In this document: positions 43,173-52,007 of the stretch, piece after piece
How positions within the stretch are numbered: position 1 is the stretch's first letter
How the letters are laid out: each line of letters begins with the position of its first letter
Assembly (NCBI GenBank): GCA_046331625.1
Contig: JAXLQL010000009.1
Location: 124,001-188,000, forward strand
Length of the DNA stretch: 64,000 nt
Reading direction: 5' to 3'
Source: JAXLQL01 sp046331625
GTDB taxonomy: Bacteria; Acidobacteriota; Terriglobia; Bryobacterales; Bryobacteraceae
Program-made: the position numbers and the translations under genes
Notes under the pieces: model-generated
Database searches by the model: none
Told to the model about the DNA's origin: nothing
The model's input: the letters and a program-made list of their open reading frames with translations, nothing else

Positions 43173-46100
43173 TCAGCGAATCGTGAGGAACTCGTTTCGG
43201 TTGATCAGCACGTGCACCAGGTTCTCGCGAGCACGCAGAGCAGGGTCGGCGGCGGCGGGCACCTGGCCGGGCTGGCCCGATTGGTATCGCGTGAGCTTGG
43301 CGGAGTCTCGCAACAATTGCGTCTGGCGTTCGAGAAAGGCCATGCTCTCCGACTGCTCGTCATCGGCTGGCGCTCTCGAGAGAACCCGCGCGAAGGCGGC
43401 CTCGACGAATGCACGCGGGCTGTCTCCCACGCTGCTCGAGATCTTGCGCGCCAGCAAGCGGGACTCGGTGAAGCTGATCTCGCTGTTCGACAAAGCCAGC
43501 GCCTGCTGCGGCACGATGCTCTCGAAGCGGCGGTAGCAGCCAGCCGGATCGGCCTGATCGAACACCTTCAGCAGTTGCATGTTCTCGTTCGGCGTGTGTG
43601 TGAAGTAGAGGCTGCGGCGGCGCGAGGTATGGCCGGCGAAGTGATCGAGCTCGGGTCCGCCGAGGGCCGGGTCGAGTTCGCCGGCGACGGCGAGCAGACT
43701 GTCGCGCACGGTTTCGGCTTCCATGCGCCGTGGATTCATGCGCCACAGGTAGCGGTTCGTGGGGTCGGCTGCGAGGTCAGGATGATCGGTTCGGCTGGCG
43801 GAGGAGCGCATGCGGTACGTGCTGCTGGTAACCATCAGGCGATGGATGTGCTTCATGCTCCAGCCGCTCTGCATGAACTCGACAGCGAGCCAGTCGAGCA
43901 ACTCCGGATGAGCCGGCTGCTGGCGCACGCCGAAGTCGTCGACGGAAGCGACGAGCGGTTCGCCGAAGTGGCGCATCCAGATGTGATTGATGGCCACGCG
44001 AGCAGTGAGCGGATTGTCGCTGGCGGTGATCCACTGGGCCAGCGCCGTGCGTCGACCCGTGCTGGTCTTCGGATAGATCTTGCCGATAGGCGTGTACGCG
44101 TCGACTCCTTTGCGCAGTGCTGCTTGCGCCGCGTTCACCTGGCTGGTAGCGAGCTTGATCCTCTTCTCGCGGAACTGTCCGGCTTCATGCTTATTGGCGG
44201 CGGGAGTGCGGTAGGCGTCGGCGAGTTGCTGCTGCGCGTCGAGGAGATTCACCTCGGCCTTGAGCAACTCGGCAGAGCGCTCCGCTTCTTTCGCCGTCTT
44301 GGCGAGCGCTTCCGCATCTGGTGCCGGGGGCTCTGAGAACTTCGCCCGGTCCGCGGCTATGCGGGCTTCGATGGAAGGCACGTCAGCCTTCCTCCACGCC
44401 ACGCGCTTCTCGGCCAGCGCTACTGCTTCTCGTGCACGCAGCAACGCCAACTGCGGCTCGGCGGGTGGCAAGCGATCGATCCAGCGGGCGATGGTGTCGA
44501 TGCCGGTGGCAGGCAAAGGCGCGGCTTCGCCGGGCATGCGAGGCTCCACCTCGCCGCGCAGGTGGCGAATCAGCGGACTCTGCGCGCTCTTTCCGGCGAT
44601 CACCGCGGGTCCGTCTTTGGCGCCGCCTTCGAGGAGTTGCTCCGGACTCAGCACACGAAACTCGCTGCGCGGGTAGTAGTCGCCGTGACAGACCACGCAG
44701 TGCTTGTCGAAGATGGGCTTGAGGTCCTTCTGGAAACTCGCACGGGCGGCGGCCATCGCCTCGGCCTGTTGCTCGGGGGTGGTGGCTCTGCGTTCAGCAG
44801 CCGCCAAGGCCTGCCTGGCCTCGTCGAGTTCGGCCTGCGCTTTGGCGATGTTGCGCTTCGCCTGTTCGAGTAGATCGCGTTGCACGAACGGCTGAACGGA
44901 CGGGTAGTATGCGGCGACTGGCAACTTCACCGCATTGACCGGCTGGCCGAGCTTGCCGAAGATCTCGGGAACGCCCGGTGAGATGGGATTCGCCTTGTCG
45001 GGATTCTTCTCGTCTCCGCCAACGAAGCGGTACGTGGCGGCGTAGATCGCTGGACCAGTACCGTCGATATCGCGCGGCTCGGAATCGAAGACGCGAGGCA
45101 GGCCTTGCTGGAACGTGTCGGGTTGCCCTGGCACGGGATCGGTGCGCACATCGTAGGGCTCGAAGAAGGCGCGGAAGCGATAGAACTCCTCCTGCGCGAG
45201 CGGGTCAAACTTGTGGTCATGACAGCGGGCGCATTTGAGCGTAGTGGCCAGGAACCCCGAAGCGATGCCCTCCACGGTCTCCTTGAGCCAGGCGTTGCGA
45301 TTGGGGCGGAACCAGTTGCGGACGAGGTATCCGGTGGCGCGCACCACCTTCGGATCCGCGGGCGCGATCTCGTCGCCGGCGAGCATCTCGACGATCATGC
45401 GGTCGTAGCCCTTGTCTTCGTTCAACGATTCGACGATCCAATCGCGCCAGTGCCACATGTGCCGTTGCGCGTTCTGCAGAATGCCGAAGCTACGCAAGCC
45501 ATACCAGTCGCTGTAACGCCACACGTCCATCCAGTGGCGGCCCCAGCGCTCGCCGTAGGCAGGCGAGGAAAGCAGATCGTCGACCACCTTCTCATACGCG
45601 TTGCCCGAGGTGTCTGCGAGGAACGCTTGCACCTGGGCGGGCGACGGCGGGATCCCGGTCAGGTCGAGATAGACGCGGCGCAGCAGGACGATGCGGTTCG
45701 CTTCGGGCATGGGTTCGAGCTTGTGCTCGGCGTGCTTGGCGGCGATAAAGAGATCGATGGGATTGCGGGTCCACGCGCGATTACCAGTGGCGGGCAGCGG
45801 CGGCCGTTTGGGACGTTGGTAGGCCCAGTGATTGCCGCCGTGCAGGAACGACTTCTGCTCGCGCACGGTTTGCGGTTGGAGGTCGGCGGCATAGGGAGCC
45901 TGCGCTTCGACCCATGCGGCGATGTCGGCGATCGCATCCTCGGGAAGCTTCTGCCCCTGGTAGGGCATGCCCGGTTCGTGCTGGTGGCGGATCTTCTTGA
46001 TGAGCAAACTCGCGGCCGCGTTTCCGGGAACCAATACATCTTTGTGTGTGTCACTGCCGCGCAGGATCTTTTCCCGCGTGGAGATGTCGAGCCCGGCTTG

Positions 46101-46577
46101 CTTGAACTTGCCGCCGTGGCAGTTGAGGCACTGCGTTTCAAGCACCGGGCGGACCTTCGCAAACAGAGCGTCACCGTTCTTCGGAACGCTATCCGCTGGG
46201 ACGTCTACCGGTGCGCCGAGATCGATCCACAGCGCGATCAATGCAGCCGTGTCAGTGGGAAGTTGAGCGGCTCCGGGAGGCATGTGCGGCTGCGCTTGGT
46301 GTGTGATCAGCTTGTGCAGAAGGCTGTCTTTGGAATTCCCAGGCACTACTGCGGCGCCACGGCCGCCTCCTTTGAGAAGCCCCTCGCGACTGGAGACATC
46401 GAGTCCGCCTTGCTTGGCAGTGTCTTTGTGACACATCAGGCAATGACGTTCGAGCGCGGGCCGGACATGTTCGACGTAGAGCTTGCGACCCGCTTGTTCC
46501 GCCGAGATTTGGGCATTGCTCACGGGGATGGCGATCGCGGCCAATGCCAATGACGTAGTGATGAGGCGGCTTCTCAT
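43173..46577 (-). CDS. PSCyt1/DUF1549/DUF1553 multi-heme-like exported protein
   Basis: An 1134-residue protein with a signal peptide (ITTSLALAAIAIPVSNA). Four CxxCH motifs are visible: CLMCH (46-50), CLNCH (150-154), CARCH (449-453, within the DUF1549 block 'CARCHDHKFDPL') and CVVCH (627-631). A coiled-coil-rich region (~570-615, ~690-820) separates the third and fourth domains from DUF1553 ('NPLTARVAINHIWMRHFGEPLV', 'MEAETVRDSLLAVAGELDPALGG'). Planctomycete-type cytochrome domains suggest an electron-transfer or heme-binding role, unproven. ATG 46577 overlaps the PQQ gene stop by 4 bp. Confidence 0.9.
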   Translation of the reverse strand: MRSRLITTSLALAAIAIPVSNAQISAEQAGRKLYVEHVRPALERHCLMCHKDTAKQGGLDVSSREGLLKGGGRGAAVVPGNSKDSLLHKLITHQAQPHMPPGAAQLPTDTAALIALWIDLGAPVDVPADSVPKNGDALFAKVRPVLETQCLNCHGGKFKQAGLDISTREKILRGSDTHKDVLVPGNAAASLLIKKIRHQHEPGMPYQGQKLPEDAIADIAAWVEAQAPYAADLQPQTVREQKSFLHGGNHWAYQRPKRPPLPATGNRAWTRNPIDLFIAAKHAEHKLEPMPEANRIVLLRRVYLDLTGIPPSPAQVQAFLADTSGNAYEKVVDDLLSSPAYGERWGRHWMDVWRYSDWYGLRSFGILQNAQRHMWHWRDWIVESLNEDKGYDRMIVEMLAGDEIAPADPKVVRATGYLVRNWFRPNRNAWLKETVEGIASGFLATTLKCARCHDHKFDPLAQEEFYRFRAFFEPYDVRTDPVPGQPDTFQQGLPRVFDSEPRDIDGTGPAIYAATYRFVGGDEKNPDKANPISPGVPEIFGKLGQPVNAVKLPVAAYYPSVQPFVQRDLLEQAKRNIAKAQAELDEARQALAAAERRATTPEQQAEAMAAARASFQKDLKPIFDKHCVVCHGDYYPRSEFRVLSPEQLLEGGAKDGPAVIAGKSAQSPLIRHLRGEVEPRMPGEAAPLPATGIDTIARWIDRLPPAEPQLALLRAREAVALAEKRVAWRKADVPSIEARIAADRAKFSEPPAPDAEALAKTAKEAERSAELLKAEVNLLDAQQQLADAYRTPAANKHEAGQFREKRIKLATSQVNAAQAALRKGVDAYTPIGKIYPKTSTGRRTALAQWITASDNPLTARVAINHIWMRHFGEPLVASVDDFGVRQQPAHPELLDWLAVEFMQSGWSMKHIHRLMVTSSTYRMRSSASRTDHPDLAADPTNRYLWRMNPRRMEAETVRDSLLAVAGELDPALGGPELDHFAGHTSRRRSLYFTHTPNENMQLLKVFDQADPAGCYRRFESIVPQQALALSNSEISFTESRLLARKISSSVGDSPRAFVEAAFARVLSRAPADDEQSESMAFLERQTQLLRDSAKLTRYQSGQPGQVPAAADPALRARENLVHVLINRNEFLTIR

Positions 46578-48052
46578 TGCGACTGCTTGCTCCCGACTGC
46601 GATGACCTTGGTACGCGTACGCAGAAAGACGGTTCCGCCAGCGATGGCGGGCGTGCCGATGATGCTCTCACCCATGTCGTTCTTCGCTAGAAGCTCATAG
46701 CTCGAATCGTCTTTGAGCACCACTACGACACCGTTCTCACCGGCTACATAGATCTTGCCGTCACCGGCCACGGGCGACGCGAAGTAGTTGCTGATGTTGC
46801 CGATCCGCTGGGGCTCGCGGACAGGCTTGCCAGTCTTCGTGTCGAACACGGTGCTGATGCCGCCGCCCTTGACCAGAAACATGCGTCCGCCGGAAATGAG
46901 CGGGGAGACGATGTGATCGGTGTGCTTGGTCGGATGCTTCCACAACACGTGCGACTGTGTTACGTCGCCCTGGCCGCCCGCGCGCACCGCGAGCACGTAC
47001 TCGTTGGCGGCGCTCTCGCCGGAGGAGTGGAAGTCGGCGCCAGCGAAGTTGTCCGGATGCATGAACGCGATGTCTAATTCCTTCCCTTCGAGGAAGCCGT
47101 CTTTGTTGAGATCGCCGCGATCGAAGGTTTTGCGGTAGAACGCCTCGGGGATCGGCGTGTCGCCCACGAAGGCTTGGATCTCCGCTTTGGTCACTTTGCC
47201 GTCGCGATTCCCGGTGGTGGCTTGGTCAACGCTGGCCAGCCACTGGTTCGCGATGCCGCTGCTTTGGAGCGAAATGTAGATCACGCCATCGGAGCAGACG
47301 GGCGTGGTCTTGATGTTGCGCAGCAGAGTCTTCGCGTACCAGCGGCGGCGGCCTGTGTCGGGATCGTAGCCGATCATCATGCCCGTGCCGGCGAGCACGA
47401 TGTCTTCACGGCCGCTGGCGCCGCAAGCTACCGGATGCGAGTAGTTCACGGCCATGTCGAGGCGGTCGTCTTTCCAGCGGAGCTTGCCGGTCTTCTTGTC
47501 GAAGGCCGAGATGGCGGGATTGAGGTCGTCATCTTGCGCAAAGATCACCATGTCGCGATAGAGCACGGGCGACATGCCGGGTCCCCACTTGAAGACGAAG
47601 TACGGCGTAGGGAGCTTCTGATGCCATGCGTCGCGGCCGGTGCGCGCGTCCACCGCAATGAGCCCGAGCGTGGAGAAGTAGAAGTAGGCGCGCTCGGAGT
47701 CGGCGGCGGGTGTGGTGCTCGCGTGACTGTTGGGCTGGGTCATCTCGGCCAGGCGGCCAGTGGGCCAGTCGCGCTGCCAGAGTTTGCGGCCATCGCGGGC
47801 ATCGAAGGCGAAGAGGCTGACGGTCTCGGGTCCGGTCATGCCGCTGACAAAGACTCGGCCCGCGGCGACTACTGCGCCGCCCGCGCCGTCACCGACGGTC
47901 GCGGACCAGCGGATGCCTTGGGTTTCGGAGAAGGTTACGGGGAGGTGATGGGTGGTGGTGGAGAGCCCGGTGGAGTTGGGTCCGCGGAATTGGGGCCAGT
48001 CTTCGGCGAGGGCGTTCGCTGTGCAGAGAAGTAGGAGTGCGAGTAGCGGCAT
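46574..48052 (-). CDS. Exported PQQ-like beta-propeller protein with EF-hand
   Basis: A 492-residue protein. A signal peptide (PLLALLLLCTANALA) is followed by 'DWPQFRGPNSTGLS', the usual start of planctomycete-type PQQ propellers. Blades repeat as 'VFAFDARDGRKLWQRDW', 'LIAVDARTGRDAWHQKL' and 'ISAFDKKTGKLRWKDD'. A central insert (about residues 265-330) contains the calcium loop 'DLNKDGFLEGKELD', an EF-hand, plus an earlier related 'NRDGKVTKAEIQAF'. I preferred ATG 48052 over 48094 because the signal peptide begins there. It heads the minus-strand operon with the PSCyt1 and DUF1501 genes. Confidence 0.85.
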   Translation of the reverse strand: MPLLALLLLCTANALAEDWPQFRGPNSTGLSTTTHHLPVTFSETQGIRWSATVGDGAGGAVVAAGRVFVSGMTGPETVSLFAFDARDGRKLWQRDWPTGRLAEMTQPNSHASTTPAADSERAYFYFSTLGLIAVDARTGRDAWHQKLPTPYFVFKWGPGMSPVLYRDMVIFAQDDDLNPAISAFDKKTGKLRWKDDRLDMAVNYSHPVACGASGREDIVLAGTGMMIGYDPDTGRRRWYAKTLLRNIKTTPVCSDGVIYISLQSSGIANQWLASVDQATTGNRDGKVTKAEIQAFVGDTPIPEAFYRKTFDRGDLNKDGFLEGKELDIAFMHPDNFAGADFHSSGESAANEYVLAVRAGGQGDVTQSHVLWKHPTKHTDHIVSPLISGGRMFLVKGGGISTVFDTKTGKPVREPQRIGNISNYFASPVAGDGKIYVAGENGVVVVLKDDSSYELLAKNDMGESIIGTPAIAGGTVFLRTRTKVIAVGSKQSQ

Positions 48053-48418
48053 ATATGCACTGTTGCGTGGCGCTGGTTGAGGTCGTTTCTCCATGGACAG
48101 GATGATCGGGATTCCGAGATGAGTTTATCGTATCCGAGGCGGGAGGGCGCGTGCGGTGGAGTGCGGATGAGGGTCGCAACGCGCGGTTCCGATGCACCCT
48201 ACTGAGTGTTGGTGCGTGCGCCGGCAGCGGGACTGAAGTCCCGCGCTGGCTAAAGCCGGCTAAAGCCCGCCCCACACGGCAGAGCCACTGCCGATATCGG
48301 AATCGGCGGTGTGTTTCTGGAGAGTGTTGGGTCCGTACGAGTCTGGCTCGATTCGCGCTGGGTGCCGGTCCCACAACCACAGGTGGCTGAAGAGACAAAC
48401 TACCACGACGCATTCCCC
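48053..48418. other. Intergenic interval with one REP-like repeat
   Basis: 366 bases without a convincing gene. Small frames here have no recognisable product. The interval holds the upstream region of the PQQ-propeller operon on the minus strand (no clear promoter hexamers seen) and the REP-like hairpin element listed separately at 48227-48308. Confidence 0.5.
48227..48308 (-). repeat. REP-like palindromic element, copy 1
   Basis: Contains the perfect inverted repeat GCGGGACT-GA-AGTCCCGC (48227-48244), then GGCTAAAGCC hairpins and a shared tail reaching 'ATATCGGAATCGGCG'. Read on the minus strand, the element begins near a GTGG/GTAG-type tetranucleotide followed by GGGCGGGCTTTAGCC, the layout of REPs linked to RAYT transposases. 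The 'GGCTAAAGCC' unit is duplicated in this copy. It is related to copies at 49152 and 53039. Confidence 0.7.
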
Positions 48419-49015
48419 TTACACAGACGGTGGTTTTGGGGCTGTGGCGACGCCGGCTTTGAGGGCGCGGAGGTGGGCCATGGTCCAGCGGGATTCGGCG
48501 TTGAGGCGGTCAGTGAGCGGGTCGCGGGTGGGGGAGGCGTGGGTTCGTTTTTTCAGCTTGGCCGAGTCGGCGAGCGGTGGTGCGTCTTCCATGGGTTGCG
48601 TGGACGCATCGCGCTGGGCGCGTTCGGTTTGCAGCTTGCGGAGTTCGGAGAGGGCGCGATAGTAGGCGCGTTCGAAGCGGGCGGCGTACCTGCTGTACTT
48701 GTCGAGGTTGGCTTCGTTTTGTTCGGCGAGGGCTTGGGCTTCGAGGCGGCGGGTGGCTTCGATTTTCCAAGCGGATTGGACGAGGTTCGAGAAGATGAGC
48801 TCTTCGTTGATGCCTTGGGGACGGAGTTCTTCGCGCTGGAGCTCGAGGAAGATGTCGAACTCATCGCGGTCTTGCGGCGAGACGGCGAAGGTTGCGGAGA
48901 AGAGTCCGTGAGTGGTGGCGTTCTGCGACGAGACGGCCTTGCCTTCGGGAGTGCGGGGGCCGGTGGAGTGCTGCGCGTTGGAGCGGTTGGCTTCGAGTTT
49001 GCGGCTGGTGATCAT
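48419..49015 (-). CDS. Hypothetical protein of the STGPRTPEGK-motif family
   Basis: A 198-residue protein. The N-terminus 'LEANRSNAQHSTGPRTPEGK' with following 'SSQNATTHGL' is a signature of a family present in many copies in Acidobacteria and Planctomycetes genomes. The rest is highly charged and alpha-helical ('IEATRRLEAQALAEQNEANLDKYSRYAARFERAYYRALSELRKLQ', shown only in part as motif class), suggesting a coiled coil. The function is unknown; the basic G-P-R-T-x-x-G-K block might bind nucleic acid. The start is ATG 49015; the upstream frame extension lacks the motif. Flanked on both sides by direct copies of the REP-like repeat. Confidence 0.7.
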   Translation of the reverse strand: MITSRKLEANRSNAQHSTGPRTPEGKAVSSQNATTHGLFSATFAVSPQDRDEFDIFLELQREELRPQGINEELIFSNLVQSAWKIEATRRLEAQALAEQNEANLDKYSRYAARFERAYYRALSELRKLQTERAQRDASTQPMEDAPPLADSAKLKKRTHASPTRDPLTDRLNAESRWTMAHLRALKAGVATAPKPPSV

Positions 49016-49151
49016 GGTCCCGTTGTAGCGGGAGGGTGGTGGGAGCTTGCAAAATCGATCCGGGGATGTGGTTGAGGGGGAAGGAGATGAGGATTTTCGA
49101 ATACACGTTACGGGGGGCACGGGGGGGGCAAGATTCTGGCCCAGCGGAGTG

Positions 49152-49222
49152 GCGGGACTGAAGTCCCGCGCTGGCTAAAGCCCGCCCTACACGGCAGGGC
49201 CAGTGCAATATCGGAATCGGCG
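49152..49222 (-). repeat. REP-like palindromic element, copy 2
   Basis: Same order as copy 1: the 18-bp inverted repeat, a GGCTAAAGCC hairpin, 'CCGCCCTAC' (GTAG on the minus strand), 'ACGGCAGGGCCA' and 'ATATCGGAATCGGCG'. It lies in the same orientation as copy 1, so the two direct repeats bracket the gene at 48419-49015. It sits just beyond the 3' end of the gene at 49244. Confidence 0.72.
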
Positions 49223-49243
49223 TCGAGTACCGGCTGAGTGCGG

Positions 49244-51511
49244 CTATGGGAGGGGCAAGGTCCAGATGTTGAAGTTGCTCGAGTCCATGGCGAAGGCCAT
49301 GCGCCCTTGCCGCACCACCGGACCAATTCCCGTATACCGCACGCGGCTGTTGCGCAGCAGAGTCCGGCTTGCCGTGCGCACGGCGAGCACCTGGAACGCC
49401 TCACCCGCGCGCGCCTTGCGCTTCCAATCGATGCGCTGCGCCCAGATGCTGCGGAATCCGTCGCGCTCGGAGATGAAGTAGATGAGATTTCCGTCGGGCG
49501 ACCAGAAAGGGTTGTAATCGAGCGAGTCGCCCCCAGTGACCGGGATCCACGATTCCACCGAAGATGTCGTGTCGGTGTGTGGAGCGATGAAGATCTGGCG
49601 CTTCAACGATCCGGACTCGGCGTGGAACGCGATCCATTTTCCATCGGGCGAGAAGCGGCCGCCGCGCAGACTCATGGCCGGATGCGCAATAAGGCTAGCT
49701 TCTTTGTGCGCGCTCACGTCGAGCCGGCCAATGTAGGCAGTAGTTGCGCCGGGTTCATAGAGAATGTAGCGTCCATCAGGCGACCAATCGGTGGGTCCGC
49801 CGCAATCGCCGCAGAGCTGGCGCGAGGAGCCCGATCCGATTTCCACCACCCAGATGGGAACCTTCGGATCTTCGATGCTGCGATAGGCGGCCAGTTGGCC
49901 GTCGGGCGAGAGGATCGGATAGTCTTTGGTGAAGCGGAAGCCGGTGAGCACCTTCTCTTCGCCGGTGGCCATATCGCGATAGTAGACCTGGCGCTGGTCA
50001 TTGCGATCACTCGCGAAGGCGAGCTTGTGACCATCGGTCGAAAGCCACGGGTAGGATTCGTTGGCGGGGTTGGAAGTGAGGGGTACGAGCGGTCCAGTGA
50101 CGCGGCCTGTGTTGGCGTCGAGCGGCACAGACCAGATGTCCACAGTGAGCGATCCGCTGGCGAAGTAGACGGACTTGCCGGCAATGACGGGCTCGGCGTC
50201 GATACTGGTTCCGTTGGTGATGCGCTGAATGCGCGCGTCCAAGCGGCCACGCGGACTCAATCCGATACGCCACAGCGAAACAGTGGCTCCGCGGCTGCCC
50301 GCGAAAATCACCGAGTCGCCCCCCCAGGCGGCGGGGCGGTCCACCGAGATGCCTTCGCGGCGCGCTTTGGGCAACAGGCCAAGCTTGTACGGCTGGCCGT
50401 CGGGAAAGGGAATCAACCACCAATCGTGCTCGCGTTCGGGATCGCCGGAAACCGACGTTCCGCAGAACAGGATCTGCTTGCCGTCTTCTGACCAGATGCC
50501 GTAGTGCGCGTCGGCGAACTGCGGCGCTACTTGGATCGGATTGCCGCCTCCGGCCGGCGCCACGAACACGCGGCCGAGTTCGTCTTTCTCATCGCGGACC
50601 GTGTAGAGGATCCAGCGGCCGTCGGGAGAATAGTGCGGGCGGACGCCGCCGGGAGCGATGAGCTTGGGCTCGCCGCCGGCGAGCGGAATCTCGAAGATCC
50701 CACCGCCGTTGCGCGCCCAGCGAAAGGCCACGGTCTTGCCATTGGGGGAAATGCCGGGCTCTCGCGCGTCCCAATCATCCGAGGTGAGGCGGCGGGCAGG
50801 ACCTTCCGGCAGCGTCTGCGACCATAAAGAAAGGTTGCCGCTGCCCTCGCGATCGGAGGCGAACACCATTTGCTTGCCGTCGGGTGAGAGCGCCGGCATT
50901 GTAGTGACACCGCTGTCTGAGGTGACTCGCTTCATCTGCGCGAAGGAATCGGAGCCGGTGCGCGGCCAGTACAACCAGGCCAGTGCTCCGCCCAAGACGA
51001 TGAGCCCGAGCAGCGCCCACAGTAGCGTCAAGGGAACGCGCGAGATGGTGACTGTCTGCGTCACGACAGTGGGCATCTTCTCGGCGACGGGAACCAATTC
51101 TCCCGGGTCGGTGCGGATGGGCCCTGGAGCGGGCTCGGGCGGCATCACCACAACTGGCGGAGGCGGAGGGGTGTTGGCTTCCACCAGCAGTGCATAGCTT
51201 CCCTTGGGAAGTGCGAAACGGACCGCATCGGCTTTGCCGTCGGCCAGGTAATACTGATCCAGCTTCGAGCGCAGACGGCGGGCTTCGACACGAACGATCG
51301 GGTCGATCTTCGTGTCATACCCCTCCGGGCGGTCGAAGACTTCTACGCCGATTACGGCTTCCTTGATCTGGTCGGCTTCACCGGCGATCATCCGGTCAAG
51401 CGAGAACCGCAGGAAGCGCTTCAGTCGATCCGACTGAGCGAACAATGGGCTGGAGATCACCTTCTCCAGGTGTTCCCGCAAACGGTCGGAATTGTCGGGC
51501 GCGGGGCTCAT
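49244..51511 (-). CDS. Membrane-anchored winged-helix / PD40 beta-propeller sensor-like protein
   Basis: A 755-residue protein. The N-terminal domain ('RLKRFLRFSLDRMI', 'IGVEVFDRPEGYDTKIDPIVRVEARRLRSKLDQYY') is the DNA-binding-like domain seen in many Acidobacterial CadC/SARP-type regulators. A Pro-rich linker and one TM helix near residue 165 ('LTLLWALLGLIVLGGALAWLY') follow. The periplasmic C-terminus has repeated PD40/TolB blades ('ALSPDGKQMVFASDREG', 'GISPNGKTVAF', 'HYSPDGRWILYTV', 'FSPDGKWIAFHAESG'). It is probably a one-component signal-transducing regulator; the ligand is unknown. I chose ATG 51511 over 51532 on domain start. Confidence 0.8.
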   Translation of the reverse strand: MSPAPDNSDRLREHLEKVISSPLFAQSDRLKRFLRFSLDRMIAGEADQIKEAVIGVEVFDRPEGYDTKIDPIVRVEARRLRSKLDQYYLADGKADAVRFALPKGSYALLVEANTPPPPPVVVMPPEPAPGPIRTDPGELVPVAEKMPTVVTQTVTISRVPLTLLWALLGLIVLGGALAWLYWPRTGSDSFAQMKRVTSDSGVTTMPALSPDGKQMVFASDREGSGNLSLWSQTLPEGPARRLTSDDWDAREPGISPNGKTVAFRWARNGGGIFEIPLAGGEPKLIAPGGVRPHYSPDGRWILYTVRDEKDELGRVFVAPAGGGNPIQVAPQFADAHYGIWSEDGKQILFCGTSVSGDPEREHDWWLIPFPDGQPYKLGLLPKARREGISVDRPAAWGGDSVIFAGSRGATVSLWRIGLSPRGRLDARIQRITNGTSIDAEPVIAGKSVYFASGSLTVDIWSVPLDANTGRVTGPLVPLTSNPANESYPWLSTDGHKLAFASDRNDQRQVYYRDMATGEEKVLTGFRFTKDYPILSPDGQLAAYRSIEDPKVPIWVVEIGSGSSRQLCGDCGGPTDWSPDGRYILYEPGATTAYIGRLDVSAHKEASLIAHPAMSLRGGRFSPDGKWIAFHAESGSLKRQIFIAPHTDTTSSVESWIPVTGGDSLDYNPFWSPDGNLIYFISERDGFRSIWAQRIDWKRKARAGEAFQVLAVRTASRTLLRNSRVRYTGIGPVVRQGRMAFAMDSSNFNIWTLPLP

Positions 51512-51692
51512 CCTCTGATGCTGCCCCTTCATAATATCGCAAAGTCGTTGATTTTTGGTGGGGTAAGATTACTTGGGGGCTTACCCCTCCCCTTCTGGAG
51601 CCTGTCAAATGTCCCACTTGTGGGTGAGTCTTGCGGGCTACACTTCAGTTCTGATTGACCACCGGCACTATTAGCTCTACAATGTGACTATA

Positions 51693-52007
51693 ATGCTGGG
51701 CGAGTTCGAGTACATGTTGCTGGCTGCAACGGCGCGGCTGGAAGACCACGCCTATGGCGCGTCCATCCGGCAGGAGATCGAGACGGTTACTGGCCGGCAA
51801 TGTTCGCTTGGTGGGCTTTACACTACCCTTGACCGGCTCGAGGCGAAGGGCTTGGTGGAAACGTGGATGGGCGAAAGCACTCCGCAGCGAGGCGGGCGAA
51901 GGAAGCGGATGGTGAAGATCACGGCGAAGGGAGTGCGCGCGGCAGAGGCATTCTACAATGCGGTGAACAATGTGAGCCGCGGACTCGATTGGGGGATGCG
52001 AACATGA
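51693..52007 (+). CDS. PadR-family transcriptional regulator
   Basis: A 104-residue winged-helix protein. Typical PadR motifs are 'LGEFEYMLLAATARLEDHAYGASI', 'GGLYTTLDRLEAKGLVET' (recognition helix and wing) and 'RKRMVKITAKGVRAAEAF'. In Acidobacteria such genes usually precede ADOP-type ABC permeases. Here a small membrane protein follows with a 4-bp overlap. TACAAT (51678-51683) ends 9 nt before the ATG and there is no Shine-Dalgarno, so the mRNA is nearly leaderless. It probably represses its own operon. Confidence 0.88.
   Translation: MLGEFEYMLLAATARLEDHAYGASIRQEIETVTGRQCSLGGLYTTLDRLEAKGLVETWMGESTPQRGGRRKRMVKITAKGVRAAEAFYNAVNNVSRGLDWGMRT

Noticed and set aside
45105..46553. Long plus-strand frame inside the PSCyt1/DUF1553 gene
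   Set aside because: It is a shadow of a protein with clear CxxCH and DUF1549 motifs on the minus strand.
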